This document shows, in pieces, positions 20,477 through 30,372 of a DNA stretch of 64,000 bases; the first letter of the stretch is position 1; every line of letters starts with the position of its first letter. The stretch is from Paraspadella gotoi. Lineage: Eukaryota > Chaetognatha. The stretch is from the NCBI GenBank assembly GCA_051294375.1, contig CM119265.1, forward strand, positions 403,305 to 467,304, given 5' to 3'. Under the pieces are notes generated by a model. That model made no database searches. It had not been told where the DNA came from and saw only the letters and a program-made list of their open reading frames with translations. The position numbers and the translations under genes are program-made.

Positions 20477-21830
20477 TTATGGCCTCGAAGGCTTTTTGAC
20501 AATCGTCGGTCCATTGCCAGGAAGTCTTAGGTTTGCGCTGGCGGCTCTATTAGCCGCGCCGCAGCGGGTGGCGACCTTAGAATGAATCGTCTGTAATAGT
20601 TTATCATTCCTAAGAATCTCTGGAGCTCTTTGATTGAAGTGGGCCTCGTCGTCTCCTGGAGCGTTTGTAATCCTTTCAGGTAGCGGCCTCACTCCATGCC
20701 TGTCGACGAGGAATCCTAGAAATTCCAGAGACTCTTGACCTAAGAGCATTTTTTGGTGTTGACCACCAGTCCGTTGGCGTCCAACGCCTTGAAGACTTTC
20801 TCTAGATCCTGCAGATGCTCGTCGCGGTTGATGACGATGCGACGAGTATGTCATTCTAAATACACAAACGTGTGGGGATGTCCCCCAGGATCTCGTCCAT
20901 GAGGCGCTGGAAATCCTGCCCAGCGTTCTTTAGCCCAAATGGGCATCGAGGAAAGACATATAGTCCGAAGGCGTGATCACTGCGGTTTTTTTAACGTCTT
21001 CCGGGTTCACTGGAATCTGATGATAGCCCTTCAGCAAGTCGATCTTCGAGAAGATCGTCTGCCTTCGAGCTGCGCCGTTGAAGTCAGATAACAGCTTTAC
21101 CGGGTATCGATCGTCGACGGTTTGGGCGTTGAGGCAGGGTAATCACCGCAACAACGCCACCGCCGTCCGGCTTTGATACGACATGGAGTGGAGAAGACCA
21201 TTCAGATTGCCACGTTTGGCCACCCCTAGGGCGACCATCTTCTCCACTCTCACGTTTTGCGACGGCAAGCTTTTCAGGATCAAGTCGACCGGCGCTCGCG
21301 CTTGGCAGGGCCGTCCCTCCGTCGGTATGGAGTGAGTTACTCCATGTCTGGGTTCCTTCACTTCGAAGGTAGGAGTAGAGAGAGAGGGGAAGGAATCGAG
21401 TAGCTTATAGTATTTCTCTCCGCTTCTGTCAACGAAATTGACATGGGTCGCTGCCTCTTTCGAGATAGTTGCCGCTATGGTTGAATAATCGCGGAGATCA
21501 ATGAGGAGTCCATCTCTGTGGTTGGGGGCGAGGTAGTTCTCTGCCAGAAAATCCGCTCCTAGAATGCTTTGCTTGACGTCGGCTATGACGAAGCTATATT
21601 CGAATTTTCTGTTACCCAGCTGCACAGTTCGATCTGTTGTCCCGTAGCAAGCGATAGCTGACCCGTTTGCCGCTTGTATGTAGTTTCATGTTTGATATTT
21701 TGTTGGTTGCGGCCTTGATCTCGCTGTCTGTTGTCTTGTGGGCGGGGACAGATTGACAATAATGCTCCATCCGTCGAATTAGCACCATCTGTTCGATCCC
21801 CGGCGTCTCCTGATGTAGATAACGGGTCGC
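20477..21830 (-). pseudogene. pol: Pol: RT and protease of element 3 with frame breaks
   Basis: DNA-level match to RT and protease. Recognisable pieces are GQESLEFLGFLVDRHGVRPLPER, KIDLL, and an open piece 21143-21625 with ILGADFLAENYLAPNHRDGLL, NFVDRSGEKYYKLLDSFPSL and KEPRHGVTHSIPTEGRPCQ. Single-base indels occur every 50-150 bases. The protease active site (about 21770) is garbled here but reads DGG in the sister fragment at 24557. Confidence 0.75.
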
Positions 21831-21839
21831 TTTGACGCG

Positions 21840-23061
21840 CGTGATTTTAGTAGAGTTCAGGTGTGGGGACGGCCGTTTCACCGGTTCGTCGCGCCCCCTC
21901 GTGGCGTTTCCCACCTCCTTTCTTCTTTCTTTGGGGTCGATCGAAATTCGCGCAGCGCCGGATGCGTCTGCCGACGACCCACGCGTCTTCTCCGAATTTA
22001 ATTGTGCTTCGAAAGCACAATGCGTGAGTTTGCTTTGCTCCTCACTTTTCTGGTTTGGAAGAGGTCGTCGCGTTTGTCGCCTTGTTTTCCCGTTGAGCGG
22101 GCTATCGATTGCAGTTGACGGTCTCATGTCCTCCAACATCGCATGTCGAATTGTTCCCTTCGTTCTTGTAGACGTGGCTGATACAGAGAGATTGACGTTT
22201 GTTTATATTTTAAGATTCCCGTCCCTTGTCATAGTAACGATATCGGCGATCTGGCAAAGCTGATGGGCAGTGTACGTGTCGAGTTTCGTCTCGTCAGTTG
22301 CTCCGGCTTCGATCTTGTGTATCGTAGTTCGCAGCCATATATTTTTTCTTTTCACGTCAAGTCTAGGCTTAGGGTTTATTGTTTTAGTTTTCGCTTCACG
22401 CCAGCTGGCTCAGCATCTTTTGATTGGCTTCGAGCGTCTGACATCGAGAAGGCGTCGAGGAGGTTGTCAGCTTTGTCGTCGACGAGTCTAAGACCGCTAT
22501 TTCATTCGGAGGTACTCGATTAAACTGGGACCTAAGTTGTCACTCCGTGCCTCGCCAAACAAAATAACTTGGTTGATGGTTGGAGGTCGAGGCGCTAATG
22601 TGTATCTGTACGCTTGGATTCAAATGAGGCAATTTGTTGCGCGGTGCGAGTGATGCCGGCTCGCTAGTGTGGCGATTCGACGATTCCGACTCTTTTGATC
22701 AGATCTCAATGTTATTTAACAATCGAAATCTGGCAGTTCTGCGTTTTCGATTATTGAGGCACGATTCTAGGGGCTGCGCGTAGGCGGCGGCGAAGGGCGG
22801 CGCGGAGCCATCGTCTTTCGTCTGTAAATCTCAGTGGGAGAGCCGCGCCTTGAAGTCGCTGCTGTGCCATGCCGACTGTGCGTTCTCTGTTCGACTGAAA
22901 GTGATCCGGCGTCGCCGTCAGCGTAAGGCCGCGTGATGTGAGTCGTGAGCCGACTGGTCCTCTGCCAAACCCGCCTGGGTGCTGAAAGTAGTCGGTTGGC
23001 GTCGTCGGCTTCTCTTGAGACTGAACAGGAAGTCTTTGCGCGTGTTTTCGGGCCCACTCAT
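21840..23061 (-). pseudogene. gag: Gag of element 3 with frame breaks
   Basis: Likely start ATG at 23061 (MSGPE, like MSGPA in element C). The remainder aligns to gag of A and of the fragment at 25017-25603 but has frequent indels. GGGAAAC (sense) is kept at 21906-21912 near the gag end. The best-preserved piece is the N-terminal 90 residues. Confidence 0.68.
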
Positions 23062-23809
23062 GTGATTCGAATTTGTCCCAGTCGTGTCACCAGGGGGTAA
23101 GCGTGGAGAAGAGGAAAGAAAAAGGGACGAGCGTGAGCGGATTGGGGTAATCAGCCTAATCCGAATTCCTTCCTCGGCCCCAATCTCACCTCAAAGAGTC
23201 TTTTCCCTGGCAGGTGTCCCCCTGCTTGAGTTTGCAAGGCTTGTTTCAATTATAACGAGTCTCTTGTTGTTTCACCATGTGTGAGATCTGACACAGAGAC
23301 ACTGCAAAGCGGATGTCAGCAGGATGCGTCAGTAGACATACAGCCCGAGGCAATCCTTTGAAGTCTTTGTCGCGAGCATTGTCGATTATGCAATGATGGT
23401 GCGAGTCTATTGAGAGAACGGAGACCAGTGGAAATGACCGAGCAGCAATCACGGTTTGCATGGGAGAACGTGCACCGATGAATAAATGCTTTTTTGTGTG
23501 TTATTTATACATTCGAAGTATTTAATTAGATTGAGAAGAGATAATTAAGTATTCAAAATACAGAGTCAAGAGTCCATTATCATGTCATAATATGAAGTGA
23601 ATGAGGACACTCTAACTTAAATAAGAGGAGTCAATCTTACTTTATTTAAATAGTTCGTATACAGTACAAATGATAGGTCATATGTATTTGCATCTCTCAC
23701 TTTCAATTATAATAATGTTATTTATTATCATGTATATGATGAGATTAAGTAAAAATATCTCTACAGATATCTTTGACTGTTTTTACCTGAGGAGTAGAGA
23801 CATATTACA
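23062..23809 (-). repeat. Leader, PBS and truncated 5' LTR of element 3
   Basis: The leader has the donor-like CTCACCTCAA complement at 23185-23194. PBS near 23265-23277 (sense TGGTGAAACAACA). The LTR starts TGTGAGATCTGACACAG at 23280 and shares AT-rich blocks with 16940-17590, but stops at the 25-N run before the tRNA-like part. Its TG-proximal 250 bp differ much from the 3' LTR. Confidence 0.65.
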
Positions 23810-23834
23810 NNNNNNNNNNNNNNNNNNNNNNNNN

Positions 23835-26048
23835 TCTTCGAGAAGATCGTCTTGCCTTCGAGCTGCGCGTTGAAATCAGATAACAGTTTTACCGGATAGC
23901 GATCATCGACGGTTTGGGCGTTGAGGCGGCGATAATCGCCGNNNNNNNNNNACCCGCCGTCCGGCTTTGATACGACATGGAGCGGAGAAGACCATTCAGA
24001 TTTGCCACGTTTGGCCACCCCAAGGGCGACCATCTTCTCCAGCTCGCGTTTTGCGACGGCAAGCTTTTCAGGGTCGAGTCGACGGGCTCGTGCTTGGCAG
24101 GGCCGTCCCTCCGTCGGTATGGAGTGAGTTANNNNNNNNNNNNNNNNNNNNNNNNNNNNNNNNNNNNNNNNNNNNNNNNNNNNNNNNNNNNNNNNNNNNN
24201 NNNNNNNNNNNNNNNNNNNNNNNNNNNNNNNNNNNNNNNNNNNNNNNNNNNNNNNNNNNNNNNNNNNNNNNNNNNNNNNNNNNNNNNNNNNNNNNNNNNN
24301 NNNNNNNNNNNNNNNNNNNNNNNNNNNNNNNNNNNNNNNNNNNNNNNNNNNNNNNNNNNNNNNNNNNNNNNNNNNNNNNNNNNNNNNNNNNNNNNNNNNN
24401 NNNNNNNNNNNNNNNNNNNNNNNNNNNNNNNNNNNNNNNNNNNNNNNNTCCCGTAGCAAGCGATAGCTGACCCGTTTGCCGCTTGTAGCTTCATGTTTAG
24501 ATTTGGGCCTTGATCGCGCTGTTGTTTTGTAGGCGGGACAATTGACNNNNNNNNNNCTCCGTCGATTAGCCACCTCGTTCGATCCCCGGCGTCTCTGATG
24601 TAGATAAGGTCGCTTGACGCCGGTGATTTAGTAGNNNNNNNNNNNNNNNNNNNNNNNNNNNNNNNNNNNNNNNNNNNNNNNNNNNNNNNNNNNNNNNNNN
24701 NNNNNNNNNNNNNNNNNNNNNNNNNNNNNNNNNNNNNNNNNNNNNNNNNNNNNNNNNNNNNNNNNNNNNNNNNNNNNNNNNNNNNNNNNNNNNNNNNNNN
24801 NNNNNNNNNNNNNNNNNNNNNNNNNNNNNNNNNNNNNNNNNNNNNNNNNNNNNNNNNNNNNNNNNNNNNNNNNNNNNNNNNNNNNNNNNNNNNNNNNNNN
24901 NNNNNNNNNNNNNNNNNNNNNNNNNNNNNNNNNNNNNNNNNNNNNNNNNNNNNNNNNNNNNNNNNNNNNNNNNNNNNNNNNNNNNNNNNNNNNNNNNNNN
25001 NNNNNNNNNNNNNNCGGTGACGTCGTCGGCTTTGTCTTCCAGTTGTCGCCTGATCTCGATTGGTAGTTCGCGCATTATCTTTTCTTTTCGGACGTCGTCT
25101 AGGCTTAGAGTTTTAGTTCGCTCCTCCAGCTGGGCCAGCATTTTTGATGGCTTGACGGCGTCGACATCGAGAGCGTCGAGGAGAGTTGCAGCTTGTCGTC
25201 GACGAGTTAGACNNNNNNNNNNNNNNNNNNNNNNNNNNNNNNNNNNNNNNNNNNNNNNNNNNNNNNNNNNNNNNNNNNNNNNNNNNNNNNNNNNNNNNNN
25301 NNNNNNNNNNNNNNNNNNNNNNNNNNNNNNNNNNNNNNNNNNNNNNNNNNNNNNNNNNNNNNNNNNNNNNNNNNNNNNNNNNNNNNNNNNNNNNNNNNNN
25401 NNNNNNNNNNNNNNNNNNNNNNNNNNNNNNNNNNNNNNNNNNNNNNNNNNNNNNNTGTTATTAACATCGAAATCTGGCAGATCTGGTTTTCGATTCGAGG
25501 CACGTTCTAGGGCGCGCGTGGCGGCAGCAAGGGCGGCGCGGAGCTCATCGTTTTCGTCTTGTAAATCTCGTGGAGGCGCGCCTGAAGCTGCCGCTGCTGC
25601 CATGCCGACGTGTGCGTTCTCCGTCGACTGAAAAGTGAATTCTGGCGTCGCGTCAGCGAAGGNNNNNNNNNNNNNNNNNNNNNNNNNNNNNNNNNNNNNN
25701 NNNNNNNNNNNNNNNNNNNNNNNNNNNNNNNNNNNNNNNNNNNNNNNNNNNNNNNNNNNNNNNNNNNNNNNNNNNNNNNNNNNNNNNNNNNNNNNNNNNN
25801 NNNNNNNNNNNNNNNNNNNNNNNNNNNNNNNNNNNNNNNNNNNNNNNNNNNNNNNNNNNNNNNNNNNNNNNNNNNNNNNNNNNNNNNNNNNNNNNNNNNN
25901 NNNNNNNNNNNNNNNNNNNNTAATCAGCTAATCCCGAATTCCCTCGCCCAATCTCACCTCGGAAGAAGTTCTTTTCCGCTGGGTCCCCTTGTCTTGAAGG
26001 TTGGCTTTTCTTTCGTCGTCGGTTTCACCATGTGTGGCACTGACACAG
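23835..26048 (-). mobile_element. Fragment of a sister copy of element 3 (RT start, protease, gag, leader, LTR tip)
   Basis: Nearly the same sequence as 21046-23290 but cleaner, with six N runs. Visible: KIDLL-type RT start, THSIPTEGRPCQ, protease start with WLIDGG (codons at 24557-24571), and gag pieces MAAAAASGAPPRDLQ, DENDELRAALAAATRALERAS, KPDLPDFD and RRRQAATLLDALDVDAVKPS. The leader has CTCACCTCGG at 25953-25962 and PBS TGGTGAAACCGAC at 26018-26030. The LTR tip TGTGGCACTGACACAG (26033-26048) ends at a 10-N run. It may be an assembly insertion of another copy. Confidence 0.75.
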
Positions 26049-26058
26049 NNNNNNNNNN

Positions 26059-26086
26059 AGGTACAAAGGCTACATGCCCCCCAGAT
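26059..26086 (-). repeat. Stub of 3' LTR and PPT, element C
   Basis: AGGTACAAAGGCTACA (26059-26074) equals the outer end of the 5' LTR (32108-32123). The adjoining TGCCCCCCAGAT is, on the sense strand, the PPT ATCTGGGGGGCA. The rest of the LTR is lost at the N run 26049-26058. Confidence 0.85.
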
Positions 26087-26504
26087 AAAATTCGGGGACA
26101 TTCGTTATTTTATCTAAAAATTAATACATTTTGCCTTTGTATAAAGTATTTAAACGGTAAAATGGGACTTTTCGTTTAAGTGTGGGTTAAATTGTAACAT
26201 TTAACCTATAAATTCATCGAGATATTGTAAAATAGATAATTAAATACTTCGAAAAGTATTTATCGAAACAATTGTAAAGGTAACGGAGGGGAAACGAATT
26301 AAAATTAATTCGTTAACGGTAAGTTGAATAATTAACAGTTGTAAAGATGATTCTTTGCTGTTCTTACAGCATGGTACAATTGAGTTGACGATTTCGACGG
26401 TAATAATCACGTAACGGAACGATTTGACAGAAATCGTTAAAGTTTTGAAAATACAAGTTTAAAAAGAGGTGAATTAGAATAAAGTTTGTAAAAGACTGAC
26501 CCGT
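26087..26504 (-). other. AT-rich post-pol region, element C
   Basis: 418 bp between the last coding signal and the PPT. Strongly AT-rich, no frame of note. Position and composition match the post-pol regions of elements 1 and 3. Confidence 0.6.
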
Positions 26505-26900
26505 TCACGAGTTTGTTGACGATGGATCCTCATTGTTTATTTGTTGCAAATAATGAGCGAGGACTGCAGCGTAAGAACGGCCTGTTGGGTTGACGCTCGA
26601 AATTTGGCGCCTCGAGGCGCGGTAAGAGAAATCTTCTGGCGTTGGCCTTGAGAAGAATGAGGGGCGAGTGGGGGGAGGGGAGACGGGATCAGGTTCAGCA
26701 TTCGTTGGCGTCGACGTTGACGTCTCGATCGGATCTTTGGCGTCGTCGTTATTATCGTCGTCGGCTTTGTTTACTTTATTGTTTACTTTTTCCCTCGATT
26801 TGTTTATATTTGTGTTTAATGGGGGGAAATCGAGATTTGAAAGCGGATTTAAGGTCGTTGGTGGTCGAACGTCGTCTGGGGATGGGAGAGGAAGGTTCTG
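26505..26900 (-). other. Possible true C-terminal tail of Pol in another frame, element C
   Basis: A frame that begins upstream at 27128 inside pol continues about 270 nt beyond the pol stop at 26776. Its end is hydrophilic and protein-like (DDDNNDDAKDPIE, SYRASRRQISS, SYAAVLAHYLQQ). The switch from the pol frame needs a +1 step, and the region holds long G/C homopolymers (26908-26928), where read errors are likely. So either Pol really ends at 26776 or the tail continues to 26505. Confidence 0.35.
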
Positions 26901-29900
26901 TGGAGGGGGGGGGGAGGGGGGGAGGAGAGGAGGAGGAGAAAGGAGGAGGAGGAGGAGGAGAAAACGTGGTTGAATCATTTCGCCTCGCATTTGATCGTAG
27001 CGTTCGAGTCGATGGAGCTGGGTGACGAGTTCTGACGCCGGGGCGACGGCCCGGCGGAGGAGGCGACGGAGGCGGCGATGGCGTGCGTGGCGGAGAGGCG
27101 TTGCCGGAAATGGCGTCGTCGGCTTCATAAGCGGGTTTTAAGCGGGAAATCGACACGTTTTCGTTGCCTCGACCTGGGATCGCGATTCTGAACGTTAGTT
27201 GATCACGAGATATGACGCGATACGGACCCAGGTAAGGCGCTGATAATGACGAGGCCACGCCCCCGCGTCGAACGAATACGTGGGAGGCGTGGCTTAGAGC
27301 GTTAGGGAGGTGGATTTGAGGTTGACGGTGAGTCGTTGTCGGGGCTGGCTGGAGGCGCGATACTTCTAGTTGAAGGTTAGCGAGCGTACGACGCCGCTGT
27401 TGACGTTCGGCGGCGTCACTTCCGGTTTGAGTCGATAAAAGGTCTCCGGGTACTGCAATTGCTTCGCCGTAGACCAAATCTGCTGGCGAGGCGCCTACGT
27501 CGGGTTTAAGCGTCGTTCGAATGGCTAACAGGGCGCAGGGGAGGCGCCAGTACCAATCTCCTCGAGTATCAGCGCCTAGAGCTATTAGTGCTTCTTTTAA
27601 TCGGCGATGAAATCGCTCGACTAATCCGTTAGATTGGGGGTGATAAGCTGTTGTGAGATTGTGAGTAATTCCCCATGAGGCTAGAAGTTGTCGCCAAGTT
27701 GATGAGAGGAATTGAGAGCCTCGATCCGTTGTGATGGTGGCCGGGACGCCGAATGAGGCTATCCAGCCATGGACGAGAGCATCGGCGACGGTTTTGGCTG
27801 CTATATCCTTCATTGGGATGGCGGCGGGCCATCGCGTAAATCTGTCGACTACAGTGAGGATATAGTTGAAGCCGTTGGAGAGGGGTAAAGTCACAATGTC
27901 TACGTGGATATGATTAAAGCGACGTTCTGGGAGCTCGAAGGTGCCGATTTCCGGGATTGTATTCCGCGTCACCTTCGCCCGTTGACAGTCTTGGCACTCT
28001 CGTGCCCACTTCGAGACGTCGGCTCTCATTGATGGCCAAACGAATTTTTCTGAGATCGTTTGTCGCGTCCGTTCGACTCCAGGGTGGCCGAGATTGTGGA
28101 TAGTCTCGAAGATGCGGCGGCGCCACGCAAAAGGAACGAAGGGGCGTGGCGGGCCGTTGCTGACGTCGGCGATGATCGTAGTAGTGCCGAGTGGGATTTG
28201 GCGAAATCTCAATCCAGATGTCGAGTCGCTCGTGATGCGCTGGAACTCGGCGTCGAGTGGTTGATCGGTCGCCATCTTTTCGATGTCGATGCCGTGCTGA
28301 AGGATCGAGTGGACGATTTGATCGAGGTGTTGACGTTTCTCTTCCGGGACTTCTTTTGATATTGAAGCGACAATCGGGGGAGGTGAGGGAGCGGGGGCAG
28401 AGAAAGAAGGGAAGAGAGGTTGTGGAGTGGGTGAGGGAGGGGGAGAGGAGGGAAGGGGAATTTGTTCCGGTTCCTTCTCGGCGTTAGGTCGGGAGAGGGA
28501 GTCGGCGACGACGTTGGCCTTCCCTGCCAAATATTGTATGTCGGTTGTATACTCCGCGATACCTGCTAATTGGTAGGTTTGTCTCGCTGTGTGTGGTTCA
28601 GTTTTTTTGGCGAGAGCGGGAATTAATGATTTATGGTCAGTGAAAAGTGTAAATTGGCGGCCTTCAATCATCATTTTAAAATGTCGAATTGCTCGCCAAG
28701 CGGCGAGCAGCTCGCGATCAAAGGGTGGCCACATTTGCTGGTTTTTTTGTAATTTTGCCGAGAAAAAGGCCAAGGGTTCCCAACCCTTCGGCCCTTTTTG
28801 TTCCAGCACCGCTCCAATTGCTGTGTTCGACGCGTCAGATGTAATTGCCAATGAGGCGCCGGGACGTGGGTGGCACAACATTGTGGCTTGTGCTAATGCG
28901 TTTTTAATGGCCTCGAAAGATTTTTGGCATTCGAGAGTCCAGTTCAATATGCGTGGCCTCGATTTCGACTTAAGGGCCTCGAATAATGGGTATAAGTGGT
29001 GCGCTGACCTCGGGATAAAGCGCCTGTAGTAGTTGACGAGGCCTAAGAATCTTTGTAACTCCTTAATGGATGTTGGAGGCGTTGTTTTGTTTATGACGGC
29101 GACTCTGTCCGGTAATGGCGAGATGCCGTTGGCGTCGACTCGATATCCAAGGAACTCGAGTTCTGATTTACCTAGAACGCACTTCTGTCTATTGACGACG
29201 AGTCCATTCTGGTGAAGCGTCTCGAACACTTGACGGAGGTGCTGCTCATGTTCGGCGTGGGTCTCGGAGGCGACCAAGATGTCGTCGATATATACGAAGA
29301 CGAACGGCAGGCCATCCAGGATTTCGTCCATCAGGCGTTGAAAATCCTGACCTGCGTTCTTGAGTCCGAATGGCGTGCGCGGGAAGACGTATAGTCCAAA
29401 AGGCGTGATGACGCCCGTTTTGGCGACGTCTTCTTCCGCCACGGGTATTTGATGATACCCTTTCAAGAGATCAATTTTGCTGAACACCTTTTTTCCGCTG
29501 AGGTTGGCGTTGAAGTCATTTAGAGTCTTGACAGGGTATTTGTCATCGATAGTAGCGTTATTAAGTCGTCTAAAGTCTCCACAAACTCTGTATCCTCCAT
29601 CGGGCTTGTTCACGACGAGGAGAGGCGACGCCCACTCACTTTTAGCGCGGCGAGCGATGCCGAGGTCGCAGAGTTTGTCTAGTTCTTTTTTAGCCACCTC
29701 TAATTTGTCGGGGGCTAGACGACGGGCTCTTGACTGCACTGGCCGGCCTGTTGTTGGTATATAGTGCTTGACTCCATGTTTGGGCTCGGTTGGCTGAAAA
29801 GAGGGTGTGCAAAGGTTGTGATAAGCGTCAAGAAGTTTATAGTATGGATCATCAGCTTGGTGTAAAAAATTTACTCGAATGGGTTTTTGTTTGTTTGCCT

Positions 29901-30372
29901 TAAACGCTGGGATTGTGCTGAAATCATTCAGGTCAAATAAAAAACCATCACGATGGTTAGGGGCCAGATAATGTTCGGCCAGGAAATCTGAGCCGAGTAT
30001 AGGTTGAGTGACGTCCGCTATGGTTACCACGAAGGGAAATTTTCGCCTTCCAAGACGGACCTGGACGTCTCGATAACCATAGCAGGAAATGGGGGAGCCA
30101 TTGGCGGCTTTGAGTTTGGTTTGAGATTCTCCTTTTTTCCTCTCCTCTCTCGTTGGGGGAACAATGGAGACCGTCGCTCCGCCGTCGACGAGCCACTGCA
30201 GCTTGTTGGCGGCGTCATAGACGAAAAGGAGTGAATCTGTTGTATTGGTAGATTGGCCGGTCGGGATGTAATTCACCTCCTCCCGCCGGCCTTCCCGTTT
30301 TCCGATTGATACTTGTAACAGCCAACTTCGCATTTTTTGGCTGAATCGCCATATTTTTTGTGGTAGAAACAA
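26776..30372 (-). CDS. pol: Pol polyprotein (PR-RT-RH-IN), element C
   Basis: 1198-residue frame overlapping gag by 100 nt in the -1 frame; translation probably enters near residue 25 by frameshift. Domains: protease with DGGA at 63-66 (D-G-G instead of D-T/S-G) and ILGSDFL at 125-131; RT about 200-470 with KPDGGYR, DLLKGYHQIP and catalytic YIDD at 361-364; RNase H about 505-630 with D513, E554 and D579; a Pro-rich linker 635-670; integrase with H759, H763, C793, C796 and D825-D883-E919 (D57D35E); GPY at 1049-1051 and ISRLKPAY near 1082, as in CsRn1-type integrases; then a Pro/Ser-rich tail. All key RT, RNase H and IN residues are present, so enzymes could be active if the protease variant works. 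Confidence 0.93.
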   Translation of the reverse strand: MFLPQKIWRFSQKMRSWLLQVSIGKREGRREEVNYIPTGQSTNTTDSLLFVYDAANKLQWLVDGGATVSIVPPTREERKKGESQTKLKAANGSPISCYGYRDVQVRLGRRKFPFVVTIADVTQPILGSDFLAEHYLAPNHRDGFLFDLNDFSTIPAFKANKQKPIRVNFLHQADDPYYKLLDAYHNLCTPSFQPTEPKHGVKHYIPTTGRPVQSRARRLAPDKLEVAKKELDKLCDLGIARRAKSEWASPLLVVNKPDGGYRVCGDFRRLNNATIDDKYPVKTLNDFNANLSGKKVFSKIDLLKGYHQIPVAEEDVAKTGVITPFGLYVFPRTPFGLKNAGQDFQRLMDEILDGLPFVFVYIDDILVASETHAEHEQHLRQVFETLHQNGLVVNRQKCVLGKSELEFLGYRVDANGISPLPDRVAVINKTTPPTSIKELQRFLGLVNYYRRFIPRSAHHLYPLFEALKSKSRPRILNWTLECQKSFEAIKNALAQATMLCHPRPGASLAITSDASNTAIGAVLEQKGPKGWEPLAFFSAKLQKNQQMWPPFDRELLAAWRAIRHFKMMIEGRQFTLFTDHKSLIPALAKKTEPHTARQTYQLAGIAEYTTDIQYLAGKANVVADSLSRPNAEKEPEQIPLPSSPPPSPTPQPLFPSFSAPAPSPPPIVASISKEVPEEKRQHLDQIVHSILQHGIDIEKMATDQPLDAEFQRITSDSTSGLRFRQIPLGTTTIIADVSNGPPRPFVPFAWRRRIFETIHNLGHPGVERTRQTISEKFVWPSMRADVSKWARECQDCQRAKVTRNTIPEIGTFELPERRFNHIHVDIVTLPLSNGFNYILTVVDRFTRWPAAIPMKDIAAKTVADALVHGWIASFGVPATITTDRGSQFLSSTWRQLLASWGITHNLTTAYHPQSNGLVERFHRRLKEALIALGADTRGDWYWRLPCALLAIRTTLKPDVGASPADLVYGEAIAVPGDLLSTQTGSDAAERQQRRRTLANLQLEVSRLQPAPTTTHRQPQIHLPNALSHASHVFVRRGGVASSLSAPYLGPYRVISRDQLTFRIAIPGRGNENVSISRLKPAYEADDAISGNASPPRTPSPPPSPPPPGRRPGVRTRHPAPSTRTLRSNARRNDSTTFSPPPPPPFSSSSPPPLPPPSTEPSSPIPRRRSTTNDLKSAFKSRFPPIKHKYKQIEGKSKQ

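Larger units (their letters stand above)
16940..23809 (-). mobile_element. Element 3: Ty3/gypsy (CsRn1/Kabuki-type) LTR retrotransposon
   Basis: 3' LTR, PPT, post-pol region, pol, gag, leader, PBS and a 5' LTR cut by a 25-N run at 23810. Sense is on the - strand. The left border is telomeric. Integrase and RNase H frames are long; the RT to gag part has many indels. The LTR is related to that of element A and, more distantly, to the + strand LTR at 42693. Confidence 0.85.

Noticed and set aside
26642-27025. + strand Gly/Arg-rich frames opposite the pol end
   Set aside because: They are the complement of Pro-rich pol codons and GC homopolymers, with no domain.
28589-29029. 146-residue + strand frame
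   Set aside because: Lies wholly opposite the RT/RNase H part of pol of element C; a shadow frame.
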